A stretch of DNA of 5,064 nucleotides. It comes from an uncultured Bacilli bacterium. Lineage in GTDB: Bacteria; Bacillota_I; Bacilli_A; RF39; UBA660. The stretch spans positions 1 through 5,064 of the forward strand of contig CAKPAL010000052.1 in NCBI GenBank assembly GCA_934132925.1. The letters are read 5' to 3'. Both the position numbers and the translations under genes were made by a program. The number at the start of each line of letters is the position of its first letter. The first letter of the stretch is position 1. Shown here piece by piece: positions 1 through 5,064 of this stretch. The notes beneath the pieces were generated by a model, which made no database searches, had not been told where the DNA came from, and saw nothing but the letters and a program-made list of their open reading frames with translations.

Positions 1-1397
1 ATATTCTAAAAGTAACTGATAATGATGGTAGAACTATCTTTTATAACATATTAGAATATTATTTAAAAGAAGAAAATGAAGAAGAACGAGACTACTTCTA
101 TGATGTTATTATGCTCTTTATTCATAATCTAGAAGAAGAACTATCAAAAAATAAAGTTATATATCTAGAAAAATTATCTAAACATCAAGATAAAACTTAT
201 GTCAAAGAAATAATGGACCGTTTAAAAGATATCAATAAAGTGGATACCATTGAATTAGAAAAGAAATATAATATAAGTTCTACTATCAAAGATGCTATTA
301 TTAAAGAGATGGAAAGTTTCAAGTTTGATAGAAGTGGTAGATTAGAATTAGATGCTAATTTTGTAACTATTGATGACCAAGAAGCTTTATGTCTAGATGA
401 TGCTATTAGTTTAGTAAAAAATGCTGATGGTAGTTACTATTACTATGTAGCAATTACTGATATACCATCACTTATTCCATATCAATCGCAAACATTCTAT
501 GATGCTCTTGGTAGAGTAGAAACCATTTATCTAATGGATAAAAACATTAGCCTTTATCATCCGAATATTGCTAATAATTTATGTTCACTTTTACCAAATA
601 CTAAAAAGAATGTCTTATTATACCGCTATTTTGTTGATTCTAATTTAAATATTGATACTAATAGCCTTGAAATAATAAGAGGAATTATAACTGTCAAAAA
701 TAGACTAACTTATGATATGGTTGATACCTGTACTAACATTGATTTAAAAACTATAGGCATGCTAGAGAGAATATCATTAATTACTAGTAGTTTAAAAGCC
801 CATAATAGTGGTAAAGAAATTTATCGAAAGGTCGAAAACTATATTAAAAAAGCCCCTGACTATCATCCTAGTACCTTTGCTGATAAGTCAGTATCCGCTA
901 ATATTGTCCAAGAATCAATGCTTCTAGTAAATAGTACCACACCAAAGTATTTCCATGATCATAATTTAATCTATATCTATCGTAATCATCGTATATATAA
1001 TAAAGAATATGCAGATCATTTATTCAAAACGATAACTAAAACTTATGAAGGAAATATTCCACCTAAAGAATATGAAAAATTAGTCAAAGTACTAGCAGTT
1101 TCTTACTTAAATGCTTATTATAGTAGTACTAGTATTGGACATGAAGGATTAGGTTATGACTATTATTCCCATTCATCAAGTGCCGCTAGAAGGTTTGTTG
1201 ATTCCTATAATCAATATCTAACTTACCAGCAGTTATTTCAAAATCGTCCTCTTACTGATGAAGAGTACTATGAACTAGAAGGAGTAACTAAAGAGATAAT
1301 TGAATATATAAATGATAAAAAGAGAGAAAATCAAAAGTTTCAAAATGAATATAACTATTTATATAGTAAAGGAAAAATACTAGAAAGAAGGAAGTAA
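1..1397 (+). CDS. RNase II/RNase R-type (RNB domain) protein, 5'-truncated, divergent active site
   Basis: The reading frame is open from base 3 to the TAA at 1395-1397 (464 visible codons), so the true start lies upstream of the window. The in-frame ATG at 111 has no ribosome site before it and is internal. RNB proteins are processive 3'-to-5' exoribonucleases that degrade RNA in the cytoplasm. The RNB domain is recognisable from Thr-Ile-Asp (366-374) through Leu-Asp-Asp-Ala-Ile-Ser (393-410), an Asn-Asn-Leu-Cys-Ser-Leu-Leu-Pro segment that matches the family Gly-Leu-Cys-Ser-Leu-x-Pro, a Gln-Glu-Ser-Met-Leu-Leu-Val-Asn helix, and His-Ser-Ser-Ser-Ala-Ala-Arg-Arg-Phe-Val-Asp (1170-1202), which matches the family Ser-Pro-Ile-Arg-Arg-Tyr-x-Asp. 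Two oddities stand out: one of the four metal-binding aspartates is Cys (390-392), and the protein ends soon after the RNB domain with a charged tail and no S1 domain. It may be a reduced RNase R paralogue or a non-catalytic RNA-binding protein. It is probably cotranscribed with miaB, one base downstream. Confidence 0.82.
   Translation, partial: ILKVTDNDGRTIFYNILEYYLKEENEEERDYFYDVIMLFIHNLEEELSKNKVIYLEKLSKHQDKTYVKEIMDRLKDINKVDTIELEKKYNISSTIKDAIIKEMESFKFDRSGRLELDANFVTIDDQEALCLDDAISLVKNADGSYYYYVAITDIPSLIPYQSQTFYDALGRVETIYLMDKNISLYHPNIANNLCSLLPNTKKNVLLYRYFVDSNLNIDTNSLEIIRGIITVKNRLTYDMVDTCTNIDLKTIGMLERISLITSSLKAHNSGKEIYRKVENYIKKAPDYHPSTFADKSVSANIVQESMLLVNSTTPKYFHDHNLIYIYRNHRIYNKEYADHLFKTITKTYEGNIPPKEYEKLVKVLAVSYLNAYYSSTSIGHEGLGYDYYSHSSSAARRFVDSYNQYLTYQQLFQNRPLTDEEYYELEGVTKEIIEYINDKKRENQKFQNEYNYLYSKGKILERRK
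1386..1394 (+). promoter_or_regulatory. Ribosome binding site for miaB
   Basis: The purine run AGAAGGAAG lies in the last codons of the upstream RNB gene, with the AGGA core 6 bases before the ATG at 1399. The RNB stop codon and the miaB start are separated by one base, so the two genes are likely translationally coupled. Confidence 0.6.
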
Positions 1398-1398
1398 A

Positions 1399-2826
1399 AT
1401 GAGATTACCAGATTTAACTGAAGCAAGAAAAAGAACAAAAAATAAAACAGAAGTATCATACGATAAATATAAAGTACCAACTTCTATTCACAATATTGGT
1501 CATAACAAAAAGTATACTATTTTAACCTATGGCTGTCAAATGAATGTTCACGATAGTGAAAATATATCAGGTATTATGGAAGATTTAGGTTATACCAAAG
1601 AAGATGATTATGAAAATGCTGATGTCATTATCATTAATACTTGTGCTATAAGAGAAAATGCTCAAAATAAAGTAGTAGGTATTTTAGGAAGAATAAAAAA
1701 ATTAAAAGAAACTAATCCTAATATTATAACCATTATTGGTGGTTGTATGCCACAAGAAGAATCTGTATCAGGTATGATAAAAGATAAATATAAATGGGTT
1801 GATATTGTTCTAGGAACACATAATATCTATGATATACCAACTCTTTTAGATAATATAAATAAAGAAAGAAAACAAAATATTGAAGTATATTCTATTGAAG
1901 GTAGTATTATAGAAAACTTACCAGTAAAAAGAGATTCCAAAATTAAAGCTTGGGTAAATATTCAATATGGTTGTGATAAGTTCTGCTCTTACTGTATTGT
2001 TCCTTATACTAGAGGTAAACAAAGAAGTAGATTACCAGAAGATATTCTAAAAGAAGTTAAAAATTTAAAAGAAAAAGGCTATAAAGAAGTAACACTATTA
2101 GGACAAAATGTTAATGCCTATGGTAAAGATTTAGAACTAAATTATACAATGGCTAATTTACTTGAAGACACCGCTAAAACAGGTATTGATAGAGTAAGAT
2201 TTGTAACATCTCATCCTTGGGACTTCTCAAGTGATATGATTGATGTTATCGCAGCATATCCTAATATTATGCCTTATATTCATTTACCAATTCAATCAGG
2301 ATCAGATAACATTCTAAAGAAGATGAATCGTAGATATACTATTTCTGAATATAAAAATCTTTTTAATGAATTAAAAACCAAAATACCAGGAGTTAGTATA
2401 ACAACCGATATTATAGTAGGTTTCCCAGGCGAAACAGAAGAAGACTTTGAAAAAACATTAGAAGTCTACAATGAACTAAAATATGATTTAGCCTATACTT
2501 TTATCTATTCACCAAGAGAAGGAACACCCGCTGCTAAAATGGAAGATAATATTCCATTAAAAGAAAAAGAAGAAAGATTACAAAGATTAAATGCTCTTGT
2601 TAATAAATATGCTAGAGAAAATAATGAAAAATATCAAGATAAAATAGTACCAGTATTAATCGAAGGTTACTCTGATAAAGGAGGTAAACTAATGGGCTAT
2701 ACCGATACCATGAAACTAGTCAATGTAGTTGGAGACCCATCTAACATTGGAAGTATCGTATCTGTTCATATAACTGAAGTAAAAACATGGTCAATGGAAG
2801 GGGAAGTAGTAAGTGATAGAAAGTAG
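1399..2826 (+). CDS. miaB: tRNA-2-methylthio-N6-dimethylallyladenosine synthase MiaB
   Basis: This 475-residue methylthiotransferase is a full-length MiaB. The family uses two [4Fe-4S] clusters and S-adenosylmethionine to add a methylthio group to i6A37 of tRNAs that read UNN codons. The N-terminal UPF0004 domain (about 38-150) carries the three auxiliary-cluster cysteines, C46 in Tyr-Gly-Cys-Gln-Met-Asn, C82 in Asn-Thr-Cys-Ala-Ile-Arg-Glu and C116 in Gly-Gly-Cys-Met. The radical-SAM domain (about 180-405) carries the CxxxCxxC motif at C192, C196 and C199, followed by Pro-Tyr-Thr-Arg-Gly. A TRAM tRNA-binding domain (about 410-473) closes the protein. The Cys-Ala-Ile-Arg-Glu-Asn form and the Ser-His-Pro-Trp-Asp segment fit MiaB rather than MtaB or RimO. 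The ATG follows the upstream stop codon by one base and has a good ribosome site. The first 35 residues are a basic extension of the sort found in Bacillus YmcB. The RicA-like gene downstream repeats the Bacillus ymcB-ymcA order. Confidence 0.97.
   Translation: MRLPDLTEARKRTKNKTEVSYDKYKVPTSIHNIGHNKKYTILTYGCQMNVHDSENISGIMEDLGYTKEDDYENADVIIINTCAIRENAQNKVVGILGRIKKLKETNPNIITIIGGCMPQEESVSGMIKDKYKWVDIVLGTHNIYDIPTLLDNINKERKQNIEVYSIEGSIIENLPVKRDSKIKAWVNIQYGCDKFCSYCIVPYTRGKQRSRLPEDILKEVKNLKEKGYKEVTLLGQNVNAYGKDLELNYTMANLLEDTAKTGIDRVRFVTSHPWDFSSDMIDVIAAYPNIMPYIHLPIQSGSDNILKKMNRRYTISEYKNLFNELKTKIPGVSITTDIIVGFPGETEEDFEKTLEVYNELKYDLAYTFIYSPREGTPAAKMEDNIPLKEKEERLQRLNALVNKYARENNEKYQDKIVPVLIEGYSDKGGKLMGYTDTMKLVNVVGDPSNIGSIVSVHITEVKTWSMEGEVVSDRK
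2796..2804 (+). promoter_or_regulatory. Ribosome binding site deciding the GTG start of the RicA/YlbF-family gene
   Basis: The purine run GGAAGGGGA ends 8 bases before the GTG at 2813, inside the 3' end of miaB. The following frame contains no internal methionine, so this site together with the GTG is the only well supported start. Confidence 0.6.
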
Positions 2827-3148
2827 TATCGAAGAATTATTTAATAGTATAAATAATTCTAACGAATATAAAGAATATAAACAAATAATAGATATAATTG
2901 ATAAAGATAAAGATATTAAAAACTTAATTGAAGAAATAAAATCATTACAAAAAGAAGCAACATATTTAGAGTATCATCATAATGATAAATATAAAGAACT
3001 AGATAAAGAAGTAGAAGAAAAAACTAAATTATTAAATAATAATACTAAATATCAAGAGTATTTAAATAAACTAAAAAACTTTAATAATACATTACTTGCT
3101 TCATCTTCTTTACTAGAAGATTACCTAGATAGTACTATTAGTATATAG
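2813..3148 (+). CDS. RicA/YlbF-family (YmcA-like) regulatory protein
   Basis: This small 111-residue, highly charged, largely helical protein is typical of the YlbF/YmcA family. It begins with Ser-Asn-Glu-Tyr-Lys-Glu-Tyr, continues with Asp-Lys-Asp-Ile-Lys-Asn-Leu-Ile-Glu-Glu-Ile and Leu-Gln-Lys-Glu-Ala, and ends with a second helix pair containing Tyr-Gln-Glu-Tyr-Leu, Asn-Asn-Thr-Leu and Ser-Ser-Leu-Leu-Glu-Asp-Tyr-Leu. In Bacillus the family members RicA (YmcA) and RicF (YlbF) join RicT in a complex that works with RNase Y in mRNA maturation. Position supports the call, because ymcA directly follows ymcB (miaB) in Bacillus. The GTG start overlaps miaB by 14 bases, which implies translational coupling. 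The protein has no cysteine at all, unlike the Fe-S-binding B. subtilis subunits, and is shorter than B. subtilis YmcA. Whether it is the RicA or the RicF orthologue cannot be settled from the sequence, so no symbol is given. Confidence 0.75.
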   Translation: MIESSIEELFNSINNSNEYKEYKQIIDIIDKDKDIKNLIEEIKSLQKEATYLEYHHNDKYKELDKEVEEKTKLLNNNTKYQEYLNKLKNFNNTLLASSSLLEDYLDSTISI

Positions 3149-3163
3149 TAACTATCTTTTTTT
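3127..3163 (+). terminator. Intrinsic terminator across the 3' end of the RicA/YlbF-family gene
   Basis: AGATAG (3127-3132) pairs with CTATCT (3152-3157), and TACTA (3133-3137) pairs with TAGTA (3146-3150), leaving one bulged A at 3151 and an 8-base loop. Seven T follow at 3157-3163. The stem is AT-rich, as is the genome. The stop codon TAG (3146-3148) lies inside the right arm, so the terminator is partly coding. It separates the RNA-metabolism operon from the surface-protein gene. Confidence 0.72.
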
Positions 3164-3185
3164 ATAAAATATATATTAAAAATTA

Positions 3186-3214
3186 TTGCAAATAAATTAA
3201 TTTTATGATATATT
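3186..3214 (+). promoter_or_regulatory. Sigma-A-type promoter with extended -10 for the surface protein gene
   Basis: The -35 box is TTGCAA (3186-3191). A 17-base spacer leads to the -10 box TATATT (3209-3214), which is preceded by TG at 3206-3207 to give an extended -10. Transcription would begin near 3221, leaving a leader of fewer than 20 bases that is almost entirely ribosome site. It lies just after the terminator of the preceding operon, so the surface protein is an independent unit. Confidence 0.65.
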
Positions 3215-3222
3215 TTAATAGT

Positions 3223-3229
3223 AAGGTGG
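3223..3229 (+). promoter_or_regulatory. Ribosome binding site selecting the second ATG (3239)
   Basis: AAGGTGG ends directly against the ATG at 3230, which is too close for initiation there, but is 9 bases before the in-frame ATG at 3239. The start is therefore placed at 3239, which also removes three residues ahead of the signal sequence. Confidence 0.7.
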
Positions 3230-3238
3230 ATGAGTAAA

Positions 3239-4819
3239 ATGAAAGAAAATAATAAACAAAGAAAACTAATAATATTAGGAGTATCACTATTAGTTCTACT
3301 AGCGGCTGGTATTACCTATGCAGCACTTACTTGGTCTAGTGATAAAATAAATATAGGACTAACAAGTGGATGCTTTGAAATAAATTATACACCAGGAGGA
3401 GCTATCAATAATGCTAATGTAGAGATAATGGATGAAAGTACTTTAATAAGTAATAATAAATTTACTATTACTGAAGGTATAGCCTTAACTTATGCTAATA
3501 TAGGTATAAAAAGTACTTGTAGTATAGAAGGTTATGGTTCATTATATTTAAATGTAACAAGTTTATCTAGTGCTTTTACTACTGGAGAAAGTAAAGGCTC
3601 ACTTAAATATGCTATACTAAATAATACTAGTAGTAGTACTACTTTAACAGTAGCAGGCTTATCAGGTCAATCATTTGATATAGTAAAAATAGGTGCTATA
3701 ACAAGTACAGGAACAATTAATATATTAAATAAACAATTATCAAATAGTACCCAAAATAAATATTTAATAGTATTTTATATAGATGGCGCGCTAATAGGCA
3801 ACGATGTAGTAGGAGCATCATTTGCTGGAAATATAAGTGCTGATGCTCATCAAGGAGAAACATTTTATAAGGGTTTGGCTAAATTAATAGCCAATGATAC
3901 TTTCAGTTCAACTAAAACAGTAACATTAAATAGTGTAAATTATAAATATGATGATATCCATAAATTAATGGAGGATGTAGATGGAAACATCAGATATTAT
4001 GGAGCAAGTCCTAATAACTATATATACTTTAATTGTTCTGATTATAAAAATCAATCCTCTAGTACATGTGAAACATGGAGAATAATAGGAGTATTCGATG
4101 GTAAAGTTAAGATAATTAGAAATGAAAGTATTGGTGCATATTCTTGGGATAGTAGTGCACCTGTTACAAACAATGGTCGTGGAGTAAATGAGTGGTCACA
4201 GGCCGACTTAATGAAATTATTAAACAATGGTTACGATAGTGAAAGTGTTGGAGGCAGTTTATATTGGAATGCAGGTAGTGGAAAATGTTATAATGACAGG
4301 AATTATACAACAACGTCGTGTGACTTTACAAGCATAGGCTTAAAGAATGATACGACAAGAAATTTAATAGCAGAGACAACATATTATACAAGAGGAGGTA
4401 ATAGTAATGATAGTAAAAGTATATATGTAGATGCAATGTATGATAAAGAAAGAGTAAGTGGAACAGTATATACAGGAAGATCAACATCGTGGACAGGAAA
4501 GATAGCGATACCTTATCCAAGTGATTATGGATATGCAGCAGACTTAAGTTTGTGTCAACAAACTTTAAGTAATTATGATAATAGTACATGTACAGCAAAT
4601 AATTGGATGGAAGAAATAGTAACGTTAAATTCTGGATGGTTATTAACCCCGACCTCCAACATTGCGTACCGCGCGTGGTATGTGGAATCGGGCGGCCGTG
4701 TCAACACCTACAATGCCTCTGATTATTTCGGGGTAGTGCCAGTCCTTTCTCTGACATCTGAACTAGATATCGGGTCAGGATCAGGTACGAGTAGTTCACC
4801 ATATCAGTTATCTGTGTAA
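3239..4819 (+). CDS. Secreted or membrane-anchored surface protein with a C-terminal DGR-type variable domain
   Basis: This 526-residue protein is numbered from the ATG at 3239. Residues 1-32 have a short basic head (Arg-8, Lys-9) and a hydrophobic stretch ending Ala-Gly-Ile-Thr-Tyr-Ala-Ala, so it is exported or N-terminally anchored; the export signal faintly recalls TasA/SipW-type substrates. Residues ~33-205 are Ser/Thr/Asn-rich and probably beta-structured. Residues ~206-465 form a second domain with Thr-Trp-Arg-Ile-Ile-Gly-Val (278-284), Tyr-Ser-Trp-Asp (301-304) and Asn-Glu-Trp-Ser-Gln-Ala-Asp-Leu (317-324), like DUF6273/C-type-lectin-like surface proteins of gut Firmicutes. Eight cysteines fall into four close or plausible pairs (45/94, 266/277, 350/361, 439/451), suggesting disulfides outside the cell. 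Residues 466-507 carry Gly-Trp-Leu-Leu-Thr-Pro, Ala-Trp-Tyr-Val and Gly-Val-Val-Pro-Val-Leu-Ser-Leu, the frame of a DGR variable region. They are encoded by an abruptly GC-rich tract. The C-terminus is a Gly/Ser tail ending Ser-Pro-Tyr-Gln-Leu-Ser-Val. I infer a displayed ligand-binding protein; the ligand is unknown. Confidence 0.85.
   Translation: MKENNKQRKLIILGVSLLVLLAAGITYAALTWSSDKINIGLTSGCFEINYTPGGAINNANVEIMDESTLISNNKFTITEGIALTYANIGIKSTCSIEGYGSLYLNVTSLSSAFTTGESKGSLKYAILNNTSSSTTLTVAGLSGQSFDIVKIGAITSTGTINILNKQLSNSTQNKYLIVFYIDGALIGNDVVGASFAGNISADAHQGETFYKGLAKLIANDTFSSTKTVTLNSVNYKYDDIHKLMEDVDGNIRYYGASPNNYIYFNCSDYKNQSSSTCETWRIIGVFDGKVKIIRNESIGAYSWDSSAPVTNNGRGVNEWSQADLMKLLNNGYDSESVGGSLYWNAGSGKCYNDRNYTTTSCDFTSIGLKNDTTRNLIAETTYYTRGGNSNDSKSIYVDAMYDKERVSGTVYTGRSTSWTGKIAIPYPSDYGYAADLSLCQQTLSNYDNSTCTANNWMEEIVTLNSGWLLTPTSNIAYRAWYVESGGRVNTYNASDYFGVVPVLSLTSELDIGSGSGTSSSPYQLSV
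4646..4790 (+). repeat. Candidate variable repeat (VR) of a diversity-generating retroelement
   Basis: At 4646-4753 GC is 61 of 108 bases (56%), against 35 of 120 (29%) at 4321-4440. Adenine is 19 of 108 bases, in a genome where A is normally the commonest base. The codons that look variable (ATT, TAC, CGC, TAT, GGC, CGT, ACC, TAC, GAT, TAT, TTC) all end in C or T, as expected if they derive from AAC/AAT codons of a template mutated at A. They are interspersed with apparently fixed codons (GCG TGG, GTG, TCG, GTC, GCC, GGG). In DGRs the reverse transcriptase copies a template RNA, randomises at A and replaces the VR. The left edge is set by the composition break. The right edge is uncertain: GC stays raised (20 of 45) to about 4798. 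The template and reverse transcriptase are not in the window, so this rests on composition and protein motif. Acquisition of a GC-rich segment without ongoing DGR activity is the main alternative. Confidence 0.7.
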
Positions 4820-4834
4820 CAGATGGCTGATATG
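4800..4834 (+). promoter_or_regulatory. Long hairpin at the 3' end of the surface gene, candidate DGR target-site hairpin
   Basis: The left arm (4800-4814) pairs with the right arm (4820-4834) over 15 positions: 13 Watson-Crick pairs and two adjacent G-T wobbles at 4807/4827 and 4808/4826. The loop is TGTAA (4815-4819), which contains the TAA stop codon. No T tract follows (the next bases are ACAAGTATGG), so it is a poor intrinsic terminator. In characterised DGRs a hairpin/cruciform just downstream of the VR stimulates retrohoming; the usual loop is four bases, so the five-base loop is a departure. It could alternatively protect the mRNA 3' end. Confidence 0.6.
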
Positions 4835-4860
4835 ACAAGTATGGTAGGAAAAACTTTAAA
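4832..4860 (+). promoter_or_regulatory. Weak promoter candidate upstream of the mini-ORF and Nudix gene
   Basis: ATGACA (4832-4837, five of six to TTGACA) is followed after 17 bases by TTTAAA (4855-4860), or after 19 bases by TAAAAT (4857-4862). In such AT-rich DNA this match could be chance. It is listed because no other start signal for the downstream genes is visible and no clear terminator stops read-through from the surface gene. Confidence 0.22.
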
Positions 4861-4893
4861 ATAAAATACTATAACAAAATAAAAAGGAAAGGT

Positions 4894-4947
4894 ATGAATA
4901 AACAACTACGGCAGATAGTAATTCGCATGTATGCGGACATAAAATAA
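4894..4947 (+). CDS. 17-residue mini-ORF, unknown; possible leader peptide or gene remnant
   Basis: The ATG at 4894 is preceded by the purine run AAGGAAAGG (4884-4892), a better ribosome site than the Nudix gene has. The frame runs 17 codons to TAA at 4945-4947 and encodes a basic peptide starting Met-Asn-Lys-Gln-Leu-Arg-Gln. I do not recognise it. The stop lies 7 bases before the Nudix ATG, so it could couple translation of that gene. Its middle (about 4906-4938) is richer in GC than its surroundings, 16 of 33 bases, which may mean it is the leftover start of a longer gene. Confidence 0.35.
   Translation: MNKQLRQIVIRMYADIK
4922..4937 (+). repeat. Short inverted repeat just before the Nudix start
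   Basis: CGCA (4924-4927) pairs with TGCG (4932-4935) around the tetraloop TGTA, extended outward by one T-G wobble and one T-A pair. It lies inside the mini-ORF, 17 bases before the Nudix ATG. A six-pair stem could modulate translation or be chance. Confidence 0.3.
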
Positions 4948-4954
4948 TATAAAT

Positions 4955-5064
4955 ATGGAATTATTAAGAGTAGTAGATAAGCAAGGTAATAATACTAATG
5001 AAATATTAGAAAGAGAAGAGTTACATAATAGAAATAAATTACATAATGAAGTAACTATATATAT
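4955..5064 (+). CDS. Probable Nudix hydrolase (IPP-isomerase-like subgroup), 3'-truncated by the window
   Basis: Thirty-six codons are visible and the frame is still open at the end. The start Met-Glu-Leu-Leu-Arg-Val-Val-Asp-Lys-Gln-Gly-Asn, then Glu-Ile-Leu-Glu-Arg-Glu-Glu, then His-Asn-Glu-Val-Thr-Ile-Tyr matches the N-terminal beta-strand, Asp-x-x-Gly-Asn, Arg-Glu and His-x-Val pattern of Nudix proteins annotated as isopentenyl-diphosphate-isomerase-like. These hydrolyse nucleoside diphosphates linked to another group. The Nudix box itself (GX5EX7REUXEEXGU) lies beyond the window, so substrate and activity cannot be judged. An in-frame TAA at 4940-4942 prevents an upstream extension, and no convincing Shine-Dalgarno sequence precedes the ATG. 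Translation may be coupled to the mini-ORF. Confidence 0.6.
   Translation, partial: MELLRVVDKQGNNTNEILEREELHNRNKLHNEVTIY

Noticed and set aside
111..1397. ATG at 111 as the start of the RNB protein
   Set aside because: The frame is open to the left edge with a sensible sequence, and no Shine-Dalgarno sequence precedes this ATG, so the gene begins outside the window.
3230..3238. ATG at 3230 as the start of the surface protein
   Set aside because: The ribosome site AAGGTGG touches this codon directly. The in-frame ATG at 3239 has the proper spacing.
3623..3645. Palindromic run of TAG/ACT triplets in the surface gene
   Set aside because: It is explained by a Ser/Thr-rich stretch written with AGT and ACT codons.
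4326..4598. Open frame of 90 codons on the minus strand
   Set aside because: It lies wholly inside the surface protein gene, its composition (Leu, Tyr, His, Ser) is what the complement of AT-rich coding DNA gives, and it has no ribosome site or recognisable motif.
4800..4834. Hairpin as an ordinary intrinsic terminator
   Set aside because: No T run follows the right arm. The stem is long but the downstream sequence is mixed and purine-rich.
4894..4947. Mini-ORF as an Avd-like DGR accessory gene
   Set aside because: Avd proteins are over 100 residues long. Seventeen residues without a recognisable motif cannot support that call.
1..5064. CRISPR array, tRNA, rRNA, insertion sequence or riboswitch
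   Set aside because: No regularly spaced repeats, tRNA-like cloverleaf, transposase or terminal inverted repeats were seen. The only gaps (3149-3238 and 4820-4954) are too short, or filled by the signals listed.

Overview
The window is AT-rich (about 27-30% GC outside one patch), with Shine-Dalgarno-led, tightly packed genes and heavy use of AGA, TTA and NNA/NNT codons. Together with miaB followed by a RicA/YlbF-type gene, as in Bacillus ymcB-ymcA, this suggests a low-GC Firmicute. The surface protein architecture resembles what I recall from uncultured gut Bacilli/Mollicutes-like lineages (RF39 type). The lineage is an inference; no marker RNA is present.

Positions 1-3148 look like the end of one plus-strand operon for RNA metabolism. 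It holds a 5'-truncated, divergent RNase II/R-type (RNB) protein, then miaB one base later, then a RicA/YlbF-family gene with a GTG start that overlaps miaB by 14 bases. A hairpin with a T tract, lying across the last stop codon, closes the operon.

A new unit begins in the 3149-3238 gap. A promoter with TTGCAA, a 17-base spacer and an extended -10 (TGATATATT), plus a strong ribosome site, drives a 526-residue exported or membrane-anchored protein (3239-4819). Its last ~60 codons are the most striking part of the window. GC jumps from about 29% to about 56%, adenine becomes scarce, codon choice changes (CGC, CGT, GGC, GTG, TCG), and the encoded motif is Gly-Trp-Leu-Leu-Thr-Pro ... Ala-Trp-Tyr-Val ... 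Gly-Val-Val-Pro-Val-Leu-Ser-Leu. This is the expected look of the variable repeat (VR) of a diversity-generating retroelement (DGR), in which a reverse transcriptase overwrites the 3' end of a target gene with copies of a template randomised at adenines. A 15-bp hairpin with a 5-base loop sits at the end of the gene, where DGR targets carry a hairpin/cruciform that promotes retrohoming. No reverse transcriptase, Avd or template repeat is visible here, so the target would have to be served from elsewhere in the genome.

Positions 4820-5064 hold the right arm of that hairpin, a weak promoter candidate, a 17-codon mini-ORF with a good ribosome site, and the first 36 codons of a probable Nudix hydrolase that runs off the end and has no clear ribosome site of its own.
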